A stretch of 64,000 bases of DNA from Spirosoma aerolatum (GCF_002056795.1 NZ_CP020104.1:434001-498000), one strand, 5' to 3'; positions 17,709 to 27,062 are shown, numbered from the stretch's first letter. Program-made: numbers and translations. The notes: a model not told the origin generated them from the sequence alone.

Positions 17709-19025
17709 TTAAGCGGCTACCGTTTCATTGGTACGTCCTTGTACACGGCCTGATTTCATCAAACCTTCGTAGCGACGCATGAGCAGATAGCTTTCTATTT
17801 GTTGCAGCGTATCCAATACAACACCAACCATAATTAACAACGATGTGCCGCCGAAGAACTGCGCAAATCCACTGGTCATCCCCAACAGATTGGCAATCGC
17901 TGGTAAAATGGCTACAATAGCCAGCATAACAGCGCCAGGTAGCGTGATTCGGTCAAGAACGGTACCGATGTAATCTGAGGTTTGAACACCTGGCTTCACA
18001 CCGGGTATAAAACCTCCACTTCGCTTCATATCATCGGCAATCTGTGTCGGGTTAACCGAAATAGCCGTGTAGAAGAACGTGAAGATGATGATCAGCAACC
18101 CAAACAAAACATTGTATTGCCAGGTTGTATAGCTTTGGAAAGCGTTTTGGACACTCGCTGCAAAATCACTTTTCTCCGCAAACAGACCCGCTACATAGGT
18201 TGGGATAAACATCAGTGCCTGAGCAAAAATAATTGGCATAACGCCCGCAGCATTCAACTTTAAAGGCAGATACTGACGTTGCCCACCAACCACTTTATTT
18301 CCGATAACCTGCTTGGCATATTGAATTGGAATCCGACGTACAGCCTGAGTCAGGACTACCGCACCCATCACAACAAAATAGAGGGCAACCAGTTCCAGAA
18401 CAAAAATCAGAATACCAGCCGAACCTCTCGATTGCTGCTCACCAATAATAGCACCTGGAAGCCGCGATACAATCCCGATCATAATGATCATAGAGATCCC
18501 GTTTCCAATTCCTTTATCAGTAATCCGTTCGCCCAGCCACATGCAGAAAATAGTACCTGCAGTTAGCACAAACAGAGACGAGATGGTAAATAAACCTCGA
18601 TCAATCAGTAAAGCTTCTGCCGGAATAGTTGTACGTACGTACGTAATGGCCTGAACAGCCGTTACACCAATCGTAAGTACCCGCGTGATTTGGTTCAGCC
18701 GTTTCCGACCCGATTCGCCTTCCTTCTGCATTTTCTGGAAGTAAGGAAGAGCCAGCGTTAGAAGCTGAATAGCAATCGAAGCCGATATATACGGCATGAT
18801 CCCAAGTGCGAAAATGGACGCTTTACTAAAAGCACCACCTAGGAAAGTATCCAACAAACCGAGTAAACCCTGCGGATTTAGGTTCAATTTTTGGGGATCT
18901 ACACCTGGCAGTACGATCGCCGTGCCAAGACGGAACGCTGTAATAAACAACAGCGTGTTGAGGATTCGACTCCGCAACTCGTCAATTGCAAAAATATTTT
19001 TAAACGTGGTGATGAGTCGGTTCAT
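17709..19025 (-). CDS. secY: Preprotein translocase subunit SecY
   Basis: 438 residues with about ten membrane helices. SecY is the channel subunit of SecYEG. Signatures include the first helix region ILNTLLFITAFRLGTAIVLPGVD, the GIGNGISMIIM segment and the cytoplasmic loop RRIPIQYAKQ needed for SecA or ribosome contact. It follows rplO and overlaps no neighbour. Confidence 0.98.
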   Translation of the reverse strand: MNRLITTFKNIFAIDELRSRILNTLLFITAFRLGTAIVLPGVDPQKLNLNPQGLLGLLDTFLGGAFSKASIFALGIMPYISASIAIQLLTLALPYFQKMQKEGESGRKRLNQITRVLTIGVTAVQAITYVRTTIPAEALLIDRGLFTISSLFVLTAGTIFCMWLGERITDKGIGNGISMIIMIGIVSRLPGAIIGEQQSRGSAGILIFVLELVALYFVVMGAVVLTQAVRRIPIQYAKQVIGNKVVGGQRQYLPLKLNAAGVMPIIFAQALMFIPTYVAGLFAEKSDFAASVQNAFQSYTTWQYNVLFGLLIIIFTFFYTAISVNPTQIADDMKRSGGFIPGVKPGVQTSDYIGTVLDRITLPGAVMLAIVAILPAIANLLGMTSGFAQFFGGTSLLIMVGVVLDTLQQIESYLLMRRYEGLMKSGRVQGRTNETVAA

Positions 19026-19056
19026 AAAAGTAGGTCGACTGTTGCCGTGCTACGAC

Positions 19057-19533
19057 TTAGTTAGCTGCTTCCTCGTTCGCTTCTTTAACTGGCACAATGG
19101 CCTTTCCCCCTGCTTTTTCGATGGCTTCTTTTGCACTGGCCGAGAAAGCATGCGCATGGATTTCAACAGCACTGGTCAGTTCACCACGGCTCAGTACTTT
19201 AACCAGGTCTTTCTTGCTAACCAGTCCATGCTGAAGCAGAAAATCCAGGTCAACAACAGTTGTCTTGGTTTCATCAACGAGTGTCTGGATGCTATCCAGA
19301 TTGAGGGGTTTGTATTCGACGCGGTTAATATTCTTAAAGCCGAATTTCGGAACACGACGTTGCAGGGGCATCTGACCACCTTCGAAGTGTGTTTTACGAC
19401 TATAACCTGAGCGTGATTGCGCCCCTTTGTGACCACGGGTAGAGGTTCCACCCATACCTGATCCTTGACCGCGTCCGACTCGCTTGCGCTCCCTAACGGA
19501 ACCTTTTGCCGGTGTAAGGTTGCTTAAATTCAT
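19057..19533 (-). CDS. rplO: 50S ribosomal protein L15
   Basis: 158 residues, slightly long because of an Ala/Glu-rich C-terminal tail. The N-terminal Gly/Arg-rich rRNA-threading segment (RKRVGRGQGSGMGGTSTRGH) and the motif EGGQMPLQRRVPKFGF are typical. It lies between rpmD and secY. Confidence 0.97.
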   Translation of the reverse strand: MNLSNLTPAKGSVRERKRVGRGQGSGMGGTSTRGHKGAQSRSGYSRKTHFEGGQMPLQRRVPKFGFKNINRVEYKPLNLDSIQTLVDETKTTVVDLDFLLQHGLVSKKDLVKVLSRGELTSAVEIHAHAFSASAKEAIEKAGGKAIVPVKEANEEAAN

Positions 19534-19626
19534 TGGTTTATTTGTAAAAAGTGATTCTTTTGGCTGTTCGTAGCCGCTTTGATGTTACAAAAAGCGGACC
19601 GAAAACCAAAAGAATCGCAAAGGTAC

Positions 19627-19806
19627 TTAAATTTCTTCAATTTTCACCAGGTGCTGCACCTTATTGATTGCACCTTTCAGCGCGTCGGTATATTCCAGTT
19701 CAACGCTGCGGTTGATCTTGCCCAAGCCTAACGACTTGATGGCATTTTTCTGAGATAACGGCCGCTTAATGGTGCTGCTGACCTGCGTGATGCGTACTCG
19801 TGCCAT
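19627..19806 (-). CDS. rpmD: 50S ribosomal protein L30
   Basis: 59 residues starting MARVRITQVSSTIKRPLSQK, with the conserved NAIKSLGLGKINRSVE segment. Start ATG at 19806, stop TAA at 19627-19629. Normal length for bacterial L30, and in its normal place between rpsE and rplO. Confidence 0.95.
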   Translation of the reverse strand: MARVRITQVSSTIKRPLSQKNAIKSLGLGKINRSVELEYTDALKGAINKVQHLVKIEEI

Positions 19807-19825
19807 GTCTGTTGCTCCTTTTAAA

Positions 19826-20344
19826 TTAACCGTTAAATACTTTCGCCAAGCTAACCTGACGCTGGAAAGCTACCTGATGCGGCAAGCGCATTTTCAGCAG
19901 GGCATCCAGCGTAGCTTTTACTACGTTGTGCGGGTTCGACGACCCTTTCGATTTTGCCAGGATGTCGTGTACACCAGCCGATTCAAGAACGGCACGCATA
20001 GCACCACCGGCAATCACGCCTGTACCAGGAGCAGCTGGTTTCAGCAGGACAAAGCCACCGCTGAATTTACCTTCCATTTCATGGGGAACCGTGCGCTTCA
20101 GAAGAGGAACCTGTACCAGGTTTTTCTTTGCGTCTTCTACGCCTTTGGCAATAGCGTCGGTTACTTCATTTGCCTTACCTAGTCCGTATCCTACTACGCC
20201 GTTACCATCGCCAACGACAACAATTGCCGAGAAGCTGAACCGGCGACCACCTTTTACCACCTTCGCTACGCGGTTGATGGCTACCACCCGTTCTTTCAGG
20301 TCGGCTTCGTTGAATTTTGTCGGTCTTGCTGAATTAATATTCAT
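19826..20344 (-). CDS. rpsE: 30S ribosomal protein S5
   Basis: 172 residues. The N-terminal double-stranded RNA-binding-like domain has [25 protein letters not shown]. The C-terminal domain has [24 protein letters not shown]5 helps decoding fidelity and mRNA helicase activity. Standard spc-operon position. Confidence 0.98.
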   Translation of the reverse strand: MNINSARPTKFNEADLKERVVAINRVAKVVKGGRRFSFSAIVVVGDGNGVVGYGLGKANEVTDAIAKGVEDAKKNLVQVPLLKRTVPHEMEGKFSGGFVLLKPAAPGTGVIAGGAMRAVLESAGVHDILAKSKGSSNPHNVVKATLDALLKMRLPHQVAFQRQVSLAKVFNG

Positions 20345-20347
20345 CGC

Positions 20348-20701
20348 TTAGAACTTAAGGCCACCCTCGCGGGCTGCATCGGCCAGTGCTTTTACTTTAC
20401 CGTGATATAAGTAGCCGTTACGGTCGAACACAGCCGTGCTAATGTTCTGAGCAACTGCTTTCTCGGCCAGGCGCTGGCCTACTTTTTTCGCCGTTTCGAT
20501 TGTATTTCCTTCGGCTTCGCTTTTTAATTCAACCGATGAAGCAAATGCAAGTGTACGACCTGCCAGATCATCGATCAATTGAGCGTAAATCGCTTTGTTA
20601 GAGCGGAAAACCGACAGGCGAGGGCGTTCTGCCGTACCCGATACTTTTGCCCGGATACCGTATTTAATCCGCTGTCTTCTTTCTTGTTTATTCGTTGCCA
20701 T
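20348..20701 (-). CDS. rplR: 50S ribosomal protein L18
   Basis: 117 residues. The 5S rRNA-binding protein, with [18 protein letters not shown] and [24 protein letters not shown]. The stop is 3 bp from the rpsE start, which suggests coupling. A 132-bp spacer to rplF holds an inverted word array. Confidence 0.98.
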   Translation of the reverse strand: MATNKQERRQRIKYGIRAKVSGTAERPRLSVFRSNKAIYAQLIDDLAGRTLAFASSVELKSEAEGNTIETAKKVGQRLAEKAVAQNISTAVFDRNGYLYHGKVKALADAAREGGLKF

Positions 20702-20733
20702 GTTATTTGATTCCGACCAAATAGGCTGTTTTA

Positions 20734-20823
20734 ATTGTCAGTAAGTTGTCATCTACTTGTCATAATTGTCACTTGGTAAAGCCATAAAAAAAAGGAATGA
20801 CTATTAAATGACAATTGAATGAC
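20734..20823. repeat. Undecamer word-array inverted repeat, rplF/rplR spacer
   Basis: TTGTCA occurs four times on the left (at 20735, 20746, 20757 and 20766; spacing 11, 11, 9). The complementary word AATGAC occurs three times on the right (20796, 20807, 20818; spacing 11, 11). This is the same architecture as the heptamer elements but with an 11-bp period. Confidence 0.7.
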
Positions 20824-20833
20824 AGAAGATAAC

Positions 20834-21391
20834 TTATTTCTTCGACGAAGTTTTACCAGCTTTCCGGCGAACTTGTTCACCAATGAAGCGGATACCTTTG
20901 CCTTTGTAAGGCTCAACTTTACGCAACGACCGGATTTTAGCCGCTACATCACCAAGCAGTTGTTTGTCCGAACCTTCCAGATACACTTTGGGGTTCTGAC
21001 CTTTTTCGGTTACGGCCGTTACCTTGATCTCGCTTGGAACAGCTACGTACACATTATGTGAATAGCCTAGTTGAAGCTCAAGAACGTTATTCGTAACGGC
21101 GGCTTTATAACCTACCCCGATAATTTCGAGGTCCAGTTTAAAGCCCGTGCTAACACCGGTTACCATGTTGTTGACCAGCGAGCGGTACAGACCGTGCATC
21201 GCCTTGTGGCGTTTCTGGTCGGTTGGGCGCGATACTTGGATTTGGCCTTCTTCGACTGCTACCGAAATGTCCGGGTCAACCGATTGGGTCAGGGTGCCTT
21301 TAGGCCCTTTTACCGTTACGACGTTTTGGGCGTCGACGGACAACGTAACGTTGCTGGGCAGGGCGATGGGTTTCTTACCTATACGTGACAT
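20834..21391 (-). CDS. rplF: 50S ribosomal protein L6
   Basis: 185 residues in two L6 repeats: MSRIGKKPIALPSNV through about residue 80, then the second with the signature PEPYKGKGIRF-type segment (VEPYKGKGIRFIGEQVRRKAG). It stabilises the sarcin-ricin region and the factor-binding site. Standard position between rpsH and rplR. Confidence 0.98.
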   Translation of the reverse strand: MSRIGKKPIALPSNVTLSVDAQNVVTVKGPKGTLTQSVDPDISVAVEEGQIQVSRPTDQKRHKAMHGLYRSLVNNMVTGVSTGFKLDLEIIGVGYKAAVTNNVLELQLGYSHNVYVAVPSEIKVTAVTEKGQNPKVYLEGSDKQLLGDVAAKIRSLRKVEPYKGKGIRFIGEQVRRKAGKTSSKK

Positions 21392-21404
21392 CGTTCAGTT
21401 CGGA

Positions 21405-21803
21405 TTAATAGACGTAACACAATACCTCTCCACCAACGTTCAGCGTTTTGGCTTCTTTATCCGTCATTACGCCTTTCGAAGTTGAAAGGATAGCGACGCC
21501 AAGGCCATTCAGGATACGTGGCAGGTTATCGGCTCCCCGGTATTGACGCAGACCTGGGCGGCTGATACGTTGCAGGTCAACGATAGCGGATTGCTTCGTT
21601 GTTGGGTTGTACTTGAGCGCGATTTTGATAGTGCCCTGTGCTGTGCTGTCATCGAACTTATAGTTCTGGATGTAGCCTTTGTCGTACAACACTTTGGTAA
21701 TTTCTTTCTTTATATTGGAAGCAGGAATTTCCACAACCCGGTGCTTTGCCCGGATAGCGTTTCTGACGCGTGTCAGGTAATCTGCTATAGGATCTGTATT
21801 CAT
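21405..21803 (-). CDS. rpsH: 30S ribosomal protein S8
   Basis: 132 residues. Begins [21 protein letters not shown] and has the C-terminal signature [27 protein letters not shown] central 16S rRNA-binding protein; in E. coli it also represses the spc operon. Normal length and place. Confidence 0.98.
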   Translation of the reverse strand: MNTDPIADYLTRVRNAIRAKHRVVEIPASNIKKEITKVLYDKGYIQNYKFDDSTAQGTIKIALKYNPTTKQSAIVDLQRISRPGLRQYRGADNLPRILNGLGVAILSTSKGVMTDKEAKTLNVGGEVLCYVY

Positions 21804-21850
21804 TCTAAGCGTTGCGTTACTTGCAAACTCCTGCTTTCCAGGAAAGTTCG

Positions 21851-21858
21851 CAAAATTA
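21851..21858 (-). promoter_or_regulatory. Possible internal -7 promoter box upstream of rpsH
   Basis: TAATTTTG on the minus strand, a match to the Bacteroidetes TAnnTTTG box, 48 bp upstream of the rpsH start. No -33 TTG is found at the preferred distance of 19-21 bases, so this is only a weak candidate for an internal promoter. Confidence 0.25.
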
Positions 21859-21894
21859 CGGAAACTGAATTACAAATTGAAATGGAGTCTGGAA

Positions 21895-22164
21895 CTACCA
21901 GCTTGCCTTGGTTACACCTGGAATCTTACCTGCCGATGCCATCTCGCGGAATGTAACCCGAGAGATACCAAACTTGCGCATGTATCCCCGAGGACGGCCG
22001 GTCAGTTTGCAACGGTTGTGCAGACGAACTGGCGATGCGTTTTTGGGCAGCTTATCCAGACCGATGTAATCACCAGCCTCTTTCAGTGCCTTACGCTTGG
22101 CAGCATACTTGGCAACTAACGCTTCGCGTTTCCGTTCCCGTGCTTTGATTGATTCTTTTGCCAT
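21895..22164 (-). CDS. rpsN: 30S ribosomal protein S14 (zinc-free form)
   Basis: 89 residues, the long form without CxxC zinc motifs ([26 protein letters not shown]). The N-terminal basic helix [16 protein letters not shown] is typical. It lies between rplE and rpsH. With the zinc-free L36 and S4, it suggests a ribosome with little zinc demand. Confidence 0.97.
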   Translation of the reverse strand: MAKESIKARERKREALVAKYAAKRKALKEAGDYIGLDKLPKNASPVRLHNRCKLTGRPRGYMRKFGISRVTFREMASAGKIPGVTKASW

Positions 22165-22187
22165 TGTTTTAGCCTTTGTGTCGGTTA

Positions 22188-22742
22188 TTATTTACCACTT
22201 TTAGCAAACGGCATTCCCATTGCTTTCAGCAGCTCGTAGCTCTCGTTATCGGTGTTGGCTGTCGTCACAAACGTGATGTCCATTCCCGAGATGCGGGCTA
22301 CTTTATCGATGCTGATTTCAGGGAAGATAATCTGTTCCTGCACGCCGAACGTATAGTTACCGCGACCATCGAACCCTTTATCGCTGATGCCTTTGAAGTC
22401 ACGAACCCGAGGCAACGATACCGTTGTCAGCCGGTCAAGGAATTCATACATCCGCTCACCACGCAGCGTTACTTTTGCACCGATCGGCATTTTCTCCCGA
22501 AGTTTGAAGTTCGAGACTGCCTTTTTCGACAACGTCGCAACGGCTTTCTGACCAGTGATCTGCGTTAGTTCGTCAACACCTACGTCTACCAATTTTTTAT
22601 CAGCGACGGCGGCTCCGATACCTTTATTGATGACAATCTTGCTCAGACGCGGTACTTGCATAACCGACTTATACTGGAACTTGTCTTTCAACTGAGCTAC
22701 TACCTCAGTTAAATATTTATCTTTCAGTCTTGGCGTTGCCAT
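22188..22742 (-). CDS. rplE: 50S ribosomal protein L5
   Basis: 184 residues. A 5S rRNA-binding protein at the central protuberance. Conserved parts include [37 protein letters not shown] and [18 protein letters not shown]. Normal length and gene order (rplX-rplE-rpsN). Confidence 0.98.
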   Translation of the reverse strand: MATPRLKDKYLTEVVAQLKDKFQYKSVMQVPRLSKIVINKGIGAAVADKKLVDVGVDELTQITGQKAVATLSKKAVSNFKLREKMPIGAKVTLRGERMYEFLDRLTTVSLPRVRDFKGISDKGFDGRGNYTFGVQEQIIFPEISIDKVARISGMDITFVTTANTDNESYELLKAMGMPFAKSGK

Positions 22743-22757
22743 TTTCTTAGACCTTTA

Positions 22758-23114
22758 TTATTTGCGGACGTCTGGGATGAAATTGCCGGTTTTCTTCGAA
22801 TACCGTTGCAGTTTACCCTTCTCATTCAACTTACGACCTGTGCGGGTAGGTTCGCCAGTGGCCGGATCAACCAGTTTCAGATTACTGATATGGATTGATC
22901 CTTCCGTTTTTTCGAGGCTTCCCTGTGGGTTCGAAGCCGTGGGCTTCAAGTGCTTGGTAATCATAGCCACGCCCTCAACCCGAGCACGATCTTTTTCTAC
23001 GATTACTTCTTTCACAACACCACGCTGGCCTTTCGAGTTACCGCCAATCACCAGAACGGTATCGCCCGTTTTGATGTGGAATTTGTGTTTCGGTAGCGTT
23101 ACTTTCTTTTCCAT
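22758..23114 (-). CDS. rplX: 50S ribosomal protein L24
   Basis: 118 residues. A KOW motif is near the N-terminus (IKTGDTVLVIGGNSKGQRGVV), followed by the assembly-initiator core with EGVAMITKHLKPTASNPQGS. The C-terminus is basic. The stop-to-start gaps to rplN and rplE are 3 and 15 bp. Confidence 0.98.
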   Translation of the reverse strand: MEKKVTLPKHKFHIKTGDTVLVIGGNSKGQRGVVKEVIVEKDRARVEGVAMITKHLKPTASNPQGSLEKTEGSIHISNLKLVDPATGEPTRTGRKLNEKGKLQRYSKKTGNFIPDVRK

Positions 23115-23117
23115 TGC

Positions 23118-23486
23118 TTACAGTACCTCTGGGGCTAACGATACGATTTTCATAAATTGCTTCTCGCGCAATTCGCGGGCTACAGGCCCGAAAATCCGGG
23201 TGCCACGTGGCTCATCGTTATTGTTGAGCAACACAGCTGCGTTGTCTTCAAAGCGAATGTACGAACCGTCTTTCCGGCGTACTTCTTTCTTGGTCCGAAC
23301 AACTACGGCTTTCGAAACCGTACCTTTTTTCATACTGCTGGACGACAGAGCTTGCTTTACTGTCACGACAATCTTGTCACCGACTGATGCATACCGCTTG
23401 CCTGTACCGCCCAGAACGCGGATAACCAGCACTTCTTTGGCGCCACTGTTATCGGCTACTCCTAATCTTGATTCTTGCTGTACCAT
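23118..23486 (-). CDS. rplN: 50S ribosomal protein L14
   Basis: 122 residues, very conserved: [19 protein letters not shown], then the [16 protein letters not shown] segment and [25 protein letters not shown] at the C-terminus. It forms part of inter-subunit bridges. It follows rpsQ by 3 bp. Confidence 0.98.
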   Translation of the reverse strand: MVQQESRLGVADNSGAKEVLVIRVLGGTGKRYASVGDKIVVTVKQALSSSSMKKGTVSKAVVVRTKKEVRRKDGSYIRFEDNAAVLLNNNDEPRGTRIFGPVARELREKQFMKIVSLAPEVL

Positions 23487-23489
23487 GGC

Positions 23490-23855
23490 TTACTTCGCCT
23501 TCTCGATGATTTCGACTAATCTCCAACGCTTATTTTTGCTCAATGGGCGGGTTTCCATCACGCGAACGATATCGCCGATTCCACACGCATTGTTCTCATC
23601 ATGAACCGTCAGTTTCTTCGTTTTATTCTGAAACTTGTGGTACAAAGGGTGTTTCACCTTGCGGTCAATAGCAACAGTAATGGTTTTCTGCATCTTGTTG
23701 CTGGTCACCCGTCCGATACGCTCTTTCCGAGCGTTGCGCTCCGAAGCCGAGTTCGCTTCGCTCGTTGCTGGAGCGGCTGCTGTCGGCTGTTCTGTTATAG
23801 CTGCCGCTGGCGTGCTTACTTCTTCCTGCGGTGCTGGTGCTTGTTGCTCTTCCAT
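23490..23855 (-). CDS. rpsQ: 30S ribosomal protein S17 with acidic N-terminal extension
   Basis: 121 residues against a usual 80-90. Residues 1-40 are an added Ala/Glu/Pro/Thr-rich tail with no basic residues until Arg40. Residues 41-121 are a normal S17 ([20 protein letters not shown], then [15 protein letters not shown]). No later ATG fits: the only internal Met lies within the conserved core. The extended start is therefore likely real. The start is 12 bp from the rpmC stop. Confidence 0.95.
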   Translation of the reverse strand: MEEQQAPAPQEEVSTPAAAITEQPTAAAPATSEANSASERNARKERIGRVTSNKMQKTITVAIDRKVKHPLYHKFQNKTKKLTVHDENNACGIGDIVRVMETRPLSKNKRWRLVEIIEKAK

Positions 23856-23867
23856 CGTCGTGTCTTA

Positions 23868-24062
23868 TTAGGCTTGCCGCGATTTAGCTGTCAGTTCCGT
23901 GTTCAGGCGAGCAATCCGTTTACGGCTCTCGCGGATACGCATTGGATTCTCTACAGGAGATACAGCATGCGCAAACTTCAATTTCAGCAGTCGGTCCTGT
24001 TCAGCACCAATCTCGGTACGAATCTGTTCAGCCGACAATCCTTTTAAATCTTCTTTTTTCAT
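23868..24062 (-). CDS. rpmC: 50S ribosomal protein L29
   Basis: 64 residues. Two-helix protein at the tunnel exit, the docking site for SRP and trigger factor. It begins MKKEDLKGLSAEQIRTEI and includes the LLKLKFAHAVSPVENPMRIR segment typical of L29. Located between rplP and rpsQ. Confidence 0.97.
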   Translation of the reverse strand: MKKEDLKGLSAEQIRTEIGAEQDRLLKLKFAHAVSPVENPMRIRESRKRIARLNTELTAKSRQA

Positions 24063-24082
24063 TTTGTTCGTCGCTTGAGGTA

Positions 24083-24514
24083 TTATTCAGCGGTTTGCTC
24101 CTGATAATCGCGCCGAACCACAAATTTGGTCCGAACGGGCAGCTTTTGAGCGGCCAGACGCAGGGCTTCCATACCCGTTGCCAGATCAACCCCCGTCGCT
24201 TCGAACATAATCGTGCCGGGTTTTACAACGGCCACCCAGTATTCGGGAGCACCTTTACCTTTACCCATCCGTACTTCGGCTGGCTTCTTGGTAATTGGCT
24301 TATCGGGGAAAATACGAATCCAAACCTGGCCTTCGCGTTTCATCGCCCGCGTTACGGAGATACGAGCTGCTTCAATCTGGCGAGCCGTAATACGACCGGG
24401 CTCAAGCGATTTAATAGCGAACGTACCGAAGGAAATCTCATGACCGCGTGATGCGATACCAGGAATCCGTCCTTTATGTTGTTTGCGGAATTTTGTTCTT
24501 TTTGGCTGTAACAT
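24083..24514 (-). CDS. rplP: 50S ribosomal protein L16
   Basis: 143 residues. Starts [19 protein letters not shown] and has the signature [19 protein letters not shown]. It helps shape the A-site and 5S region. Standard order rpsC-rplP-rpmC; the spacer to rpsC contains a heptamer word-array element. Confidence 0.98.
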   Translation of the reverse strand: MLQPKRTKFRKQHKGRIPGIASRGHEISFGTFAIKSLEPGRITARQIEAARISVTRAMKREGQVWIRIFPDKPITKKPAEVRMGKGKGAPEYWVAVVKPGTIMFEATGVDLATGMEALRLAAQKLPVRTKFVVRRDYQEQTAE

Positions 24515-24525
24515 CTTTATGAAGA

Positions 24526-24615
24526 AGTTTACAGTTTTCGGTCTTCGGTTTCGGTCTTTACGCTAGCTAATCTTACATCAGCCTGCCGTAAACTGTAAAC
24601 CGTAAACTAAAAACT
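24526..24615. repeat. Heptamer word-array inverted repeat, rpsC/rplP spacer
   Basis: On the right, GTAAACT/GTAAACC words recur with exact 7-bp spacing (24588, 24595, 24602, 24609). On the left, the complementary words AGTTTAC and AGTTTTC and variants recur at 24526, 24533, 24540 and 24547. A long imperfect hairpin results. Confidence 0.75.
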
Positions 24616-24618
24616 CGT

Positions 24619-25470
24619 TTATCGTTTCTGTCCTCCGCGGCCACCCCGGTCATTGCCACCGCGGCCACCACGACCACCCCGATCGTTATTATCGCGATCA
24701 CCCCGGTTGCGGCCACCACGACCACCCCGATCGTTACCATCACGGTCGCCACGTGGACCACGACGATCACCGCGATCGTTAGAAGAGGCAGAACGCTCTC
24801 CGGCTTGTGCCTGGCTCATCATGGCTGCTGGCGACAGATCGCGCTTGCCATACACTTCGCCTTTGAAAATCCACACTTTGATACCGATTTTACCGTATAC
24901 CGTCTGGGCTTCAGAGATAGCGTAATCGATATCGGCGCGGAGCGTATGAAGAGGCACACGACCTTCTTTATATTGCTCAGAGCGGGCAATTTCAGCACCC
25001 CCTAAACGACCCGATACTTTCACTTTGATACCCTGAGCACCAACGCGAAGCGCCGACTGAATGGCCTGCTTCATGGCACGACGGAACGAAATACGAGCCT
25101 GTAACTGCTGAGCGATGGCTTCACCAACCAGTTTGGCATCAATTTCTGGCCGTTTGATCTCGAAGATGTTGATCTGGACATCTTTGCCCGTAATCTTTTT
25201 CAATTCTTCTTTGATCTTATCGACTTCTCCGCCCCCTTTACCAATCACAATACCTGGCCGAGCTGTGTGGATCGTGAGCGTTACGCGCTTCAGCGTACGT
25301 TCGATAACTACCCGAGCAATGGCTCCTTTCGGAATACGGGCGGCTACGTATTTCCGGATTTTTTCGTCTTCAACGAGTTTGTCCGAAAATTCTTTTCCAC
25401 CGTACCAGCTCGATTCCCAGCCCCGAACAATACCAAGTCGCAGGCCAACTGGATTTATTTTTTGTCCCAT
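24619..25470 (-). CDS. rpsC: 30S ribosomal protein S3 with Arg-Gly-rich C-terminal tail
   Basis: 283 residues; S3 is usually 210-240. The KH domain (about 38-106) has [18 protein letters not shown], and the C-terminal S3 domain runs to about residue 215. Residues 230-283 are a low-complexity tail of Asp, Asn, Arg and Gly built from NDRGG-like and RGG units, an RNA-binding type of tail. S3 lines the mRNA entry channel, so the tail could reach incoming mRNA; this is inference. Confidence 0.97.
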   Translation of the reverse strand: MGQKINPVGLRLGIVRGWESSWYGGKEFSDKLVEDEKIRKYVAARIPKGAIARVVIERTLKRVTLTIHTARPGIVIGKGGGEVDKIKEELKKITGKDVQINIFEIKRPEIDAKLVGEAIAQQLQARISFRRAMKQAIQSALRVGAQGIKVKVSGRLGGAEIARSEQYKEGRVPLHTLRADIDYAISEAQTVYGKIGIKVWIFKGEVYGKRDLSPAAMMSQAQAGERSASSNDRGDRRGPRGDRDGNDRGGRGGRNRGDRDNNDRGGRGGRGGNDRGGRGGQKR

Positions 25471-25476
25471 TTCTTT

Positions 25477-25869
25477 TTATTGTTCGTTTTCAGGGGTTTC
25501 TGCTTCTGCCGATTGCAACAACGATTGAGCCGCACTGTCAACCACGATTGTGATGTGGTTCGAGCGCTTCCGAATCCGGTGACCGCGCCCCTGGGGAGCT
25601 GGGCGAAGACGCTTCAGCATAGGACCGCCATCAACAAAAACCGTTTTTACATACAGATCAGCGTCTTCAATCCGCTCATCTTCATTTTTCTGCTGCCAGT
25701 TGGCAACGGCCGACAAAAGCACTTTCTGCAATATGGCGGCACCAGCCTGTGGCTGATATTTTAATAGACCCAACGCCCGGCTAACGCGCTGACCACGAAT
25801 CAGGTCGGCGATTAACCGCATCTTACGGGGCGACGTGGGCACATCTCTAAGTCTTGCTACTGCTTCCAT
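25477..25869 (-). CDS. rplV: 50S ribosomal protein L22
   Basis: 130 residues. Begins [26 protein letters not shown]; the tunnel-lining hairpin region [20 protein letters not shown] is conserved. The C-terminus carries a short Glu-rich tail. It starts 80 bp after rpsS, and the spacer carries a heptamer array. Confidence 0.98.
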   Translation of the reverse strand: MEAVARLRDVPTSPRKMRLIADLIRGQRVSRALGLLKYQPQAGAAILQKVLLSAVANWQQKNEDERIEDADLYVKTVFVDGGPMLKRLRPAPQGRGHRIRKRSNHITIVVDSAAQSLLQSAEAETPENEQ

Positions 25870-25879
25870 GTTTTTTTAT

Positions 25880-25946
25880 GGCTCGGAGCGAGGTGCTTGG
25901 TGCTTGGGGTTTCTATCGCCCTGCACCTGGCTCCCTGCCCCATGCT
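25880..25946. repeat. Heptamer word-array inverted repeat, rpsS/rplV spacer
   Basis: On the left, four 7-bp words end in GG (25880-25907; the last two are both TGCTTGG). On the right, four 7-bp words start with CC (25919-25946). The two arrays are complementary and GC-rich. Confidence 0.7.
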
Positions 25947-25949
25947 AGT

Positions 25950-26228
25950 TTATCGTTTGCCCTTGTCTTTCTTTGCGGTGTGCCCCCGGAAATTGCGGGT
26001 TGGTGAGAACTCGCCAAGCTTGTGACCTACCATGTTCTCCGTTACGTAAACCGGGATAAACTTATTACCGTTGTGAACGGCGAAGGTGTGGCCCACGAAA
26101 TCTGGCGAAATCATCGAACGACGCGACCAGGTTTTGATGACCGATTTCTTGCCCGATTCATTCTGTGCCTGTACTTTGTTGTCCAGGCGGAAATCAATAT
26201 ATGGGCCTTTTTTAAGTGAACGTGCCAT
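25950..26228 (-). CDS. rpsS: 30S ribosomal protein S19
   Basis: 92 residues. [19 protein letters not shown] at the start and [22 protein letters not shown] near the end are the usual S19 features. It binds the 30S head with S13. It follows rplB by 9 bp. Confidence 0.98.
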   Translation of the reverse strand: MARSLKKGPYIDFRLDNKVQAQNESGKKSVIKTWSRRSMISPDFVGHTFAVHNGNKFIPVYVTENMVGHKLGEFSPTRNFRGHTAKKDKGKR

Positions 26229-26237
26229 TGTTATCTG

Positions 26238-27062
26238 TTACTTTTTGCGTCGGCTAATAATCATGCTTTCAGATGCCTTGTTGCGGTTACGGGTCTTCTG
26301 ACCTTTAGCCATCTGACCGTTACGCGAACGTGGGTGGCCACCAGAAGCCCGGCCTTCACCACCACCCATTGGGTGATCGATTGGGTTCATTACAACACCA
26401 CGAACACGAGGACGGATACCCATCCAGCGCTTACGACCGGCTTTACCGATCACAACGTTCATATGGTCGGGGTTTGACACCGAACCAACGGTTGCCATAC
26501 CAGCGCTCAGCACACGACGGGTTTCACCCGATGGCAGACGAAGGATTGCATACTTGTCTTCACGACCTACCAATTGAGCGTAGGTACCTGCCGAGCGGGC
26601 CATTGACCCACCTTTACCAGGCGTCAGCTCAATATTGTGTACAATTGTACCAAGCGGCATTTCAGACAGTGGCAGTGCGTTGCCTACATCAGGTGTAGAA
26701 CCGGTGCCCGATGTGATCTTCTGACCAACGGTGATTCCCTGAGGGGCGATAATGTAGCGTTTCTCACCATCGGCATATTGTACCAGCGAGATGCGGGCCG
26801 AACGGTTTGGATCGTATTCTACAGTCAAAACTTCGGCTGGTTGGCCGACTTTGTCGCGCTTGAAGTCAATAATACGGTAGTGCCGCTTATGACCGCCACC
26901 TATGTAGCGCATAGTGCGGTGACCTTCGTTATTCCGGCCACCGGTTTTTCTGAGGGGCTCCAGCAGGCTTTTTTCCGGCTTGGAGGTGGTGATTTCCGCA
27001 AAATCGGGTGCCACGCGAAAACGTGTACTCGGTGTTACGGGTCTTAGTTTTTTAACTCCCAT
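26238..27062 (-). CDS. rplB: 50S ribosomal protein L2
   Basis: 274 residues, standard. Central OB and SH3-like folds; the active-centre-proximal segment [20 protein letters not shown] contains the histidine important for peptidyl transferase assembly. It has a basic C-terminal tail. Gene order rplW-rplB-rpsS is conserved. Confidence 0.98.
   Translation of the reverse strand: MGVKKLRPVTPSTRFRVAPDFAEITTSKPEKSLLEPLRKTGGRNNEGHRTMRYIGGGHKRHYRIIDFKRDKVGQPAEVLTVEYDPNRSARISLVQYADGEKRYIIAPQGITVGQKITSGTGSTPDVGNALPLSEMPLGTIVHNIELTPGKGGSMARSAGTYAQLVGREDKYAILRLPSGETRRVLSAGMATVGSVSNPDHMNVVIGKAGRKRWMGIRPRVRGVVMNPIDHPMGGGEGRASGGHPRSRNGQMAKGQKTRNRNKASESMIISRRKK

Noticed and set aside
22762..23604. 280-codon plus-strand frame opposite rplX and rplN
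   Set aside because: Serine/arginine-rich shadow of ribosomal genes; no start context or domain.
24619..24790. Short repeated DNA that looks like a tandem repeat or CRISPR
   Set aside because: The repeats are codon-level (NDRGG/RGG units) and lie inside the rpsC frame; units are too short and irregular for CRISPR.
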